The notes under the pieces were generated by a model. The model was not told where the DNA came from and made no database searches. It was given only the letters and a program-made list of their open reading frames with translations. Shown here piece by piece: positions 57,662-64,000 of a stretch of DNA of 64,000 nt. Source of the stretch: Arachnopeziza araneosa (Eukaryota; Ascomycota; Leotiomycetes; Helotiales; Arachnopezizaceae); contig QYAI01000035.1 in the NCBI GenBank assembly GCA_003988855.1, positions 1 through 64,000 on the forward strand, given 5' to 3'. The translations under genes and the position numbers were made by a program. The first letter of the stretch is position 1, and each line of letters opens with the position of its first letter.

Positions 57662-59966
57662 ATGCAACGCGTGTCATCGCTCCTCCCTTCGTGGGATCGA
57701 ACAAAAACTGGGAGTAAGAAAGGCTTCGATAAAGCTTGGGTGTGGGCTGATAAACGTGAGCAATTGTTTCCCAGCTCGAGGCGTTGGCGGAGAGAAGGCT
57801 GATAGGAGAACAGTTGGCGCACCGATCAATCGATTGTCGAACAAGATCGGTTCAGAAGCTTTCTGGCCGACCACTCTGGACAAGGAATGCGACAAGGCTG
57901 CCAGGATCTTGAGATCATTCTGCAGTACGTATTGGAGATCCGCCATGTTTGGCGCAAATGCAATTGCTGACTGGTGCTCGTAGAGGATGGGTTCTACGCC
58001 GACGAGGAATATTCCCCGGATGCGCCCAAGGGTAAACAGCGAGTACTAAAGAAGATACCGGAGAAGGTCATACAAAATGCTGTTGGCTTGGCCATTTTCA
58101 CGACCATGCGAACAGGTTTATGGATATCGGGAGCAGGTGGTAGTGGTGTCCTAATTGCGAGAAAAGAAGACGGTGAATGGAGCTCTCCATCTGGAATATT
58201 GCTACACACTGCTGGATTGGGATTTCTTGTAGGGGTAGATATTTATGATGTAAGAATCCTTGGCTTTCTCATTTCGTTTCCTTGAATCGTATGCCGGATG
58301 AGGAATTAAACTCCATACATCAACTTTGAGCTTAGATATCCCGCGGTAGAATGTACTAATTTTTTGGACATATAGTGCGTCGTCGTTATCAATAATAGAA
58401 AAGCTCTCGATGCTTTCACCAAGATTCGAGCCACGTTAGGAGGTGAGATCAGCGCTGTAGCCGGACCAGTCGGTGTTGGGGGAGTGTTAGAGAACGATGG
58501 AAAGTGGAAGCAAGCGAACAAGCCTGTTTTCACCTACCTTAAGTCCAGAGGATTTTATGCTGGGTATGATATATACTACCCTTGACTTGCTGTCTATTTA
58601 GGAATTTAGCTGTGTTAAGAACTCAGCTTTCATGCCTATATACCAATCTTGAGAGGCTGTGCTAACTTATGATAGTGTGCAAGTCGATGGAACAGTTGTC
58701 ATTGAGCGAACCGACGAGAACGAACGCTTTTATGGACAGAAGATTGGAGTGGCAGATATTTTAGCTGGAAAAGCTCGCCACCCACCCTATGAGATCAAAA
58801 TGCTTATGGAAACGATAAAGGCAGCAGAAGGTCGAAGTGATGTGGATCGACGGATGATGGAAGAACTCGCAGATCAGCCAGCGCCAGGAGATGTTAATGT
58901 GGTGTCACCCACGACTGCTAAAGGTCCTACCTTTGGACTTCCAGAACCGGATGATCCTGATCCATTCGGAGTTCTGGCACTTGAGAAAGCTGGGCTGGAA
59001 ATTCGAGAAGCAGGGACAAACAGCAGACCGCCGAGTTCGGTGTTTGAGTTCAACCCAAGTCCAACGAGTCCGGTATTTGGGAGATTCAATCGGCGCAGCA
59101 TGGATACTTTGACTTCAAGAAGTAATAGAGGGAGTTATGTCTCGAATAGAACAGGAACCAGCATTGATCGAGGAACTCAAACTGCTGAGATGGGCACCCA
59201 AACGGATGATACTTTGACACCGTCCACAAGCCCGAGTTACAGTGACGAGAATAAGAGAATCGTAGAGGAAGACGAAATGCCAATCGAAAAAGAACCAGAG
59301 GATATCGACTACACCATTGTTCAGATACCTCCTACGCTCCGCCACCTCAATCTCAGCCAGGAGTTCGAGTCGAATGGGACGACCTTAAACGAGAGCCCGA
59401 AGGATCAAGAAGACCATTTAGCGCCAAAAGAAGCCACAGAATTGACTGAAGATGAAGACGACGAGGAAGAAGAAGAACCGGTCATTTTTGAAGCTGCCTC
59501 GGCCCAAGCAACGGTAATTGTTCCGCAAGCAATCAATGCACGTGGAGGTTTGGTATCTATACCAAAGCGAGGCCCTCCACCAGCTTTGCCGCCACGCAAC
59601 CTTGCTCGAGGGTTAATGGTAGATCAGTCCAGCGGCCGAAGCCCTTTGAGGTCCGAATTTGGAAGTGCTACGCAAACACCATCAACGGAAATGTTCGAAG
59701 AAGTCGACCTCCATGCTACGAACCGCAATAGTCTGGGTAGCCAAAAGCTTGCTGGATTTGAAGACCTTGAGAAGGCCGATTCTACCTCGGCGGATTCATT
59801 AAAAGAGAAATTTGAAGACGCAACCCACCATGTAAGTGACGTTGCATCAAAAGAGTTTCTACATGAAAACACGCAAACAAAGGAAAAAATCGAAGTGGAA
59901 GAGGACGATTTCCATAGCTTACCTGTTACACCCAACGAGCAAATGCATACGGTACAAGTCAATTAG
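57662..59966 (+). CDS. SYLF-domain (Ysc84/SH3YL1-like) lipid-binding protein
   Basis: Exons 57662-57755, 57814-57924, 57984-58249, 58376-58563 and 58676-59966 join in frame to 649 aa. The first 250 residues are the SYLF (DUF500) domain: NKIGSEAFWPTTLDKECDKA, KKIPEKVIQNAVGLAIF, TTMRTGLWISGAGGSGVLIA, GLGFLVGVDIYDCVVVIN and FYAGVQVDGTVVIERTDEN. In yeast Ysc84 this domain binds phosphoinositides and actin at endocytic sites. The C-terminal 400 residues are disordered and acidic, with a proline-rich PPPALPPR site that could bind an SH3 domain; unlike yeast Ysc84 there is no SH3 domain. It probably acts at cortical actin patches or membranes. Motifs are continuous across all four introns. Confidence 0.88.
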
Positions 59967-60949
59967 TAGGGAATGACAATCTTTAATATAACCTACAGTG
60001 AATGAGAAAGAAAGCTCGTTTGGAGGGCTGCATTTTCTAGTTGATGTGTTGAACACTTATGAAGAAGTATGGAAACAGAAAAGACGATCATTATAATGCA
60101 TATTCTTGAAAGATAATTTCAGCTGAGGAAGAAGATATACGGGAGGATATCAGAGGGGCTTTAGACCTAGGATCTTATGGCAAGATGCATAGAACACGCT
60201 CACTACCTTCGATTCGCAAGGATGGGGTGTTGGGGTGTTGAATGAATTGAATATTCAACGATTGGTGCATACTGAATAGTTGCATAGAACTTCGTTTTGC
60301 AGGTGCTTTGAAGCTGCTCGGATTACTCATGAAGCAAAAAAGCAAGCCTGAATTTCAAGCTCAAGCAAAACCAAGTCGCTATCGCAATTAGTTTGTAAAC
60401 ATTTAGCTGCTGTGGCATTAAGTATCCGTCTGCAATGGCAAATTGAAAATTTAAACCAGATCATTCATTCTCACAATCCCATTTACTTGGTTCTTCCTTA
60501 AAACGGTAACATTAGCAGTCACATGAATGAAATTCTATTAAAGTGTTATGCGAACATGTAGTATCGCTAGCACTTGCATATAATTTTTTAAGGAACAAGG
60601 AAAGAGAGACAGCCATTTTGACATCAGATTTTGGTATTGAATTTCACCTTTCTAATTAGATCAACCTATCAGTTACGCTCATCCAAATTGGCGAGTGAAT
60701 CCAAGCACATATTATTTCCGGCTCGATCTTCTTGATAACGTTACCTCACAAGGTTTCCGTACTCGTAATATTGGTATATATATACTGTTCGGGGCATCAA
60801 TTGAGCATGGAATACTGCTGTTAGAATTACAAGAACTTGCAGTGCGTATTTCTAGAATCTCTTGAGAAGATTTTGCATCAAGGAGCCTCAGCGCAGACAC
60901 AGCCTCTCTAGATTCTGAGGTTTCTATTCGTACAATCCTCACTCTAAAA
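59967..60949. other. Convergent intergenic region
   Basis: 983-bp AT-rich 3'-3' spacer between the SYLF gene and MEF2. An open frame at 60712-60942 (minus) has no recognisable content. Confidence 0.4.
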
Positions 60950-63748
60950 CTACACTGTCTTCTCCCTCGGGCCTGTTAGTCTCTCAAATTGATCAACACT
61001 CATAATGAATGTTCCTCTCCCGCCAGTCAAACTCCGAAGGTGCTTCAGATATCCCACCATTTCTTTCAGTGGAACTCTCGCTGTAATTTGTCGCTGCTGG
61101 CCAGGGCCGTTCATTTCATCAACACTGTTGTTCCCTGCAAATGGGTCTCTAGGGGCATAGATCTTCTTAGGATCAACAGCAGGCAGTTCTAAATTTCCAT
61201 TGTCGTTTCTATCACTCTCAAGAGACATTATATGCCCACCTCTCGCGGAAGAGATATCGTGAACAACAGCTCCTAGAGAAGTTTCGTCACAGGATATTAC
61301 AACGTGCATTACTGGTTCCATGAGGCCAATACTTGAGCTCTCAAAGGACTCCTTTAGTGCAGCTTGAACTGCTAGACGCGCGGCCGATGAGAGTGCTGCA
61401 GTGGAGGTGTCAGAGCCGAAGAGATCGATAGTGGGATTAAAATGGATAGTGCAATGAGTTGCATGGAGGGGAAAAGAACGGCGAGGGCCGCGGGCAAGCG
61501 CGGCTACAGCACCATTTATCAAGGCTGACTGAATAGTGGCTACGGGGAGATCAGGCGGTAAATAATCGACTTCGCCGTCGTCGGAGGCGGGGATGCTGAT
61601 TGTGATGCTGTTTCCATCAATGATGACGGTTTGATTTGATACTCGTGCTGAATGATCGTATGGCCCCAAAATAGCCTCACAGCCGGCTTTGCCTTTCTTA
61701 CCTGCCACTTCACGATCGAAAATAACTCTGTGAGCAGTTGTGGGTGCGAGAACAGTTTCGCGATAGCTGATTTCGATGCTACCCATTGTTGCTTTTGCCT
61801 TGAAATCTTTGACTAGACGATCTCGAGCAATCTCGAGATGCAGTTCTCCCATACCACTAAGAAGCATCTGCCCAGACTCTTCGTCTACATTGACATGTAA
61901 GCTTGGGTCTTCACGCAATAAGAGCGCCAAGACTTCCGCAACATTTTTCTCTTCACTCAAACTATGAGGTTCTATAGCAGCGAAGAAAACAGGAGGTGGA
62001 ACGTCTATAGGTCGTAATTGGAGGGTGTTTAAAGGTGCTGGCGGTCCATTCTTTGGACTCCCTCCAGGGTAAGATATCAAAGTATCGCCCGTACGAGCAT
62101 ATTTCAGGCCAGCTATCACACCAATCTGACCTTCTGAGATGTGACTGATCTCCACGGCATCTGATGCTTGCATCTGCAAGAGCCGTTGTGCCCTTTCGGT
62201 AACATGGAGATTCGTATTCCAAAGAGCGGCATTCCTTTTCACCGAGCCAGAGTAGACACGGACGTAGACAAGTACGCCACGACGAGCATCGTTGACGACT
62301 TTGAATGCAAGTGCGCAAGCCTCTACTTGCGCAACTAGAGCAGTTGATGGGATCGGCTTTTTTGATATCTGCTTGGCGGATAATGATCCGAGAATAAGCT
62401 TACCATGGAGCAGTTCCGATAGACCGCCTTTCTGATTTCCAAGACTTATTTCTGGATCTGGACGTTCTGTTGGGCCCGGAAGGAGATCATCGACTGCATC
62501 AAGCAGAGGTTGGACTCCAATATTTCGAAAGCTTGCTCCTGCGAAGACTGGGATAAGTCGTCCGGAGCCATCGATAACACACCGCCTCAAACTGTCTCGA
62601 ATGGCTTGCGCTGGGACCGCTAAGCTGTCATCATTGCATGCGAGCCAAACCTCGAGCAATTTTTCATCGAATTCACAAAGAGATTCCACCAACGCGCCAC
62701 GTGCCTCGATGAGTTCTGATCTGAGACCGGCATCTTCTCGAGCAAGTTCTTCGAGGTCGAAGTGTTTGATATTCTTGCCGTCACCACCTTCCGTCCACTT
62801 CAAGCCGCATAAGTTAATCGCATCTCCGACGCCCGTAAATCTCCCTTTTCCACCTTCCCACCACGGTATTTGACAAACTGCAGGCCATCCACATAGTCTC
62901 ACGCCAATTTCCTTGACCGTTCTACCGAACGCTGCCCCATCTCGATCTAACTTGTTGACGAACACAATTCTCGGAATACTGTATTTGTTGGCTTGGGCCC
63001 AGACTTTTTCCGTCTGTGCCTCTACACCGGCGACTCCGTCAAGAATACAGATCGCGCCATCCAAGATCCTTAGCGATCGAAGAACCTCAAAGGTGAAATC
63101 GGCGTGTCCAGGAGTATCTATCAGGTTGATAGTATGTGATGCACGTGATCTGCGAGCATCATCTTGGGAGTTACGGCATTCTTCTTGCAGTGGTGGCCAG
63201 TGGAGAGTGACTGCTGCAGATTGAATTGTGATTCCTCTTTCCCTCTCTGCAGGAAGAAAATCCGTTACAGTAGAGCCGTCATCGACATCTAGCAAGTCAG
63301 AAACTGAGAGAAGAACGACAGTGAGGTAGAAAATATAATGGAGACGCTATTATAACCAAAAGTTGCAGTAAAATTCTTGGAGCAACAAGATGGTGAATAA
63401 ACCAACTTGGTTAGCTCGTGACAGGGAGCTCACCTCCTATTCTACGAGTGAAGCCACTGTAATAAAGCATTCGCTCCGTCGTGGTAGTTTTCCCCTTTTG
63501 ACAGGTCAGCTTATTGTTCAGGAGAAATTTTATCTTCGGACACTTACCGCATCGATATGTGCAATGATGCCAATGTTTCGTGTCCTCTCAAGGGCGGTAT
63601 AAACATCCGAGTCAGGTATGTGAGCAGTGGAGTATTGATGCGAAGGGGCAAAACGAGACAACGACGAGCGTGGTTGGATCAGCGTGCCGATGGATTGGAG
63701 ACGTCGATACCGCCATCGATATCCTCCTTTTAAGGCAAACGAACTCAT
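60950..63748 (-). CDS. MEF2: Mitochondrial elongation factor G2 / ribosome-release factor
   Basis: A translational GTPase of the mitochondrial EF-G2 type, which with ribosome recycling factor splits mitochondrial ribosomes after termination. Exons 63748-63548, 63494-63434 and 63303-60950 join in frame to 871 aa. The N-terminus is Arg/Ser-rich and lacks acids over about 45 residues, as expected of a mitochondrial presequence. GTPase motifs are G1 [15 protein letters not shown] (interrupted by intron 1 between A and G), G2 [16 protein letters not shown]3 DTPGHADF and G4 NKLDRDGA. Domain IV/V blocks follow ([28 protein letters not shown]). The start at 63748 follows a leader without other ATG in frame. 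Confidence 0.92.
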
Positions 63749-64000
63749 CACCTAGAAGCATGAGTGAGTGGGACGAGGAGGAGACTCGGTTAGAAGTTTC
63801 CCATTCTTTGAGGCTCCTCGCTTAAGCTGGCCTTAGCGGCAATTCTTGCCTCCGATGTCTGGCAACGAAGTCTGGGAGCTCAACTGTCAATCAATTCAAT
63901 TCATTTTGATCAATTGCTCTCATCGTTCAGAGCGGCCGTGATCCCTCCGTGCACATGTCCTCTCGAACGTCAACGGCTCTAGCATTTCCCATTTACTCTG
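63749..64000. promoter_or_regulatory. Upstream region of MEF2
   Basis: The last 252 bases are the probable promoter of MEF2; a short plus-strand frame across 63580-63825 overlaps the MEF2 first exon and is its shadow. No further gene start can be seen before the window ends. Confidence 0.4.

Overview
The window is nuclear DNA of a filamentous ascomycete (Pezizomycotina). Genes carry short GT-AG introns of about 40-150 nt, there is no operon structure, and the proteins are typical fungal ones: Zn2Cys6 factor, fungal ATP sulfurylase with an APS-kinase-like tail, sterol C14 reductase, GPI wall protein. A leotiomycete is my best guess from the general look of the proteins and promoters, but I cannot prove it. 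I joined exons by hand; every multi-exon model below closes to a whole number of codons and keeps family motifs intact across each junction.

Layout: 1-1.45 kb is AT-rich, decayed repeat DNA. 1.45-8.96 kb holds RNA and transcription genes: a Cid1-like nucleotidyltransferase, TFIIF alpha and BUD13. 9-13 kb is a repeat island: a broken alpha/beta hydrolase, LTRs of two retrotransposon families and a pogo-type transposase remnant cut by both. 13.1-21 kb carries accessory genes: a multi-pass membrane protein, a Zn2Cys6 regulator, a GPI-anchored secreted protein and a double GFA-domain protein.

21.8-35.6 kb holds a small unknown protein, PAPS reductase, an unknown basic/acidic protein, ISD11 and ATP sulfurylase on a shared promoter, and a PHO84-type phosphate transporter. 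35.6-39.1 kb has no gene I can support. 39.1-46.5 kb has a secreted tyrosinase, sterol C14 reductase and homoserine O-acetyltransferase. 47.3-63.7 kb has THO2, a small membrane protein, a SYLF-domain protein and the mitochondrial EF-G-like MEF2.

Functional themes: sulfate assimilation (ATP sulfurylase, PAPS reductase), methionine synthesis (MET2) and Fe-S assembly (ISD11) lie within about 22 kb, which is more sulfur metabolism than expected by chance, although unrelated genes lie between them. A second group serves nuclear RNA metabolism (TFIIF, BUD13, THO2, Cid1-like). I found no CRISPR, rRNA or convincing tRNA gene and no secondary-metabolite backbone gene. An 11-base N run at 46767-46777 marks an assembly gap. 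I did not find a clearly new system; the most unusual points are a GC-AG intron that splits the LYR motif of ISD11, a 6-nt micro-exon in the tyrosinase, a roughly 385-residue insertion in the catalytic domain of the Cid1-like enzyme, a long extra tail on the phosphate transporter, and the nested transposon wreck at 11.5-12.8 kb.
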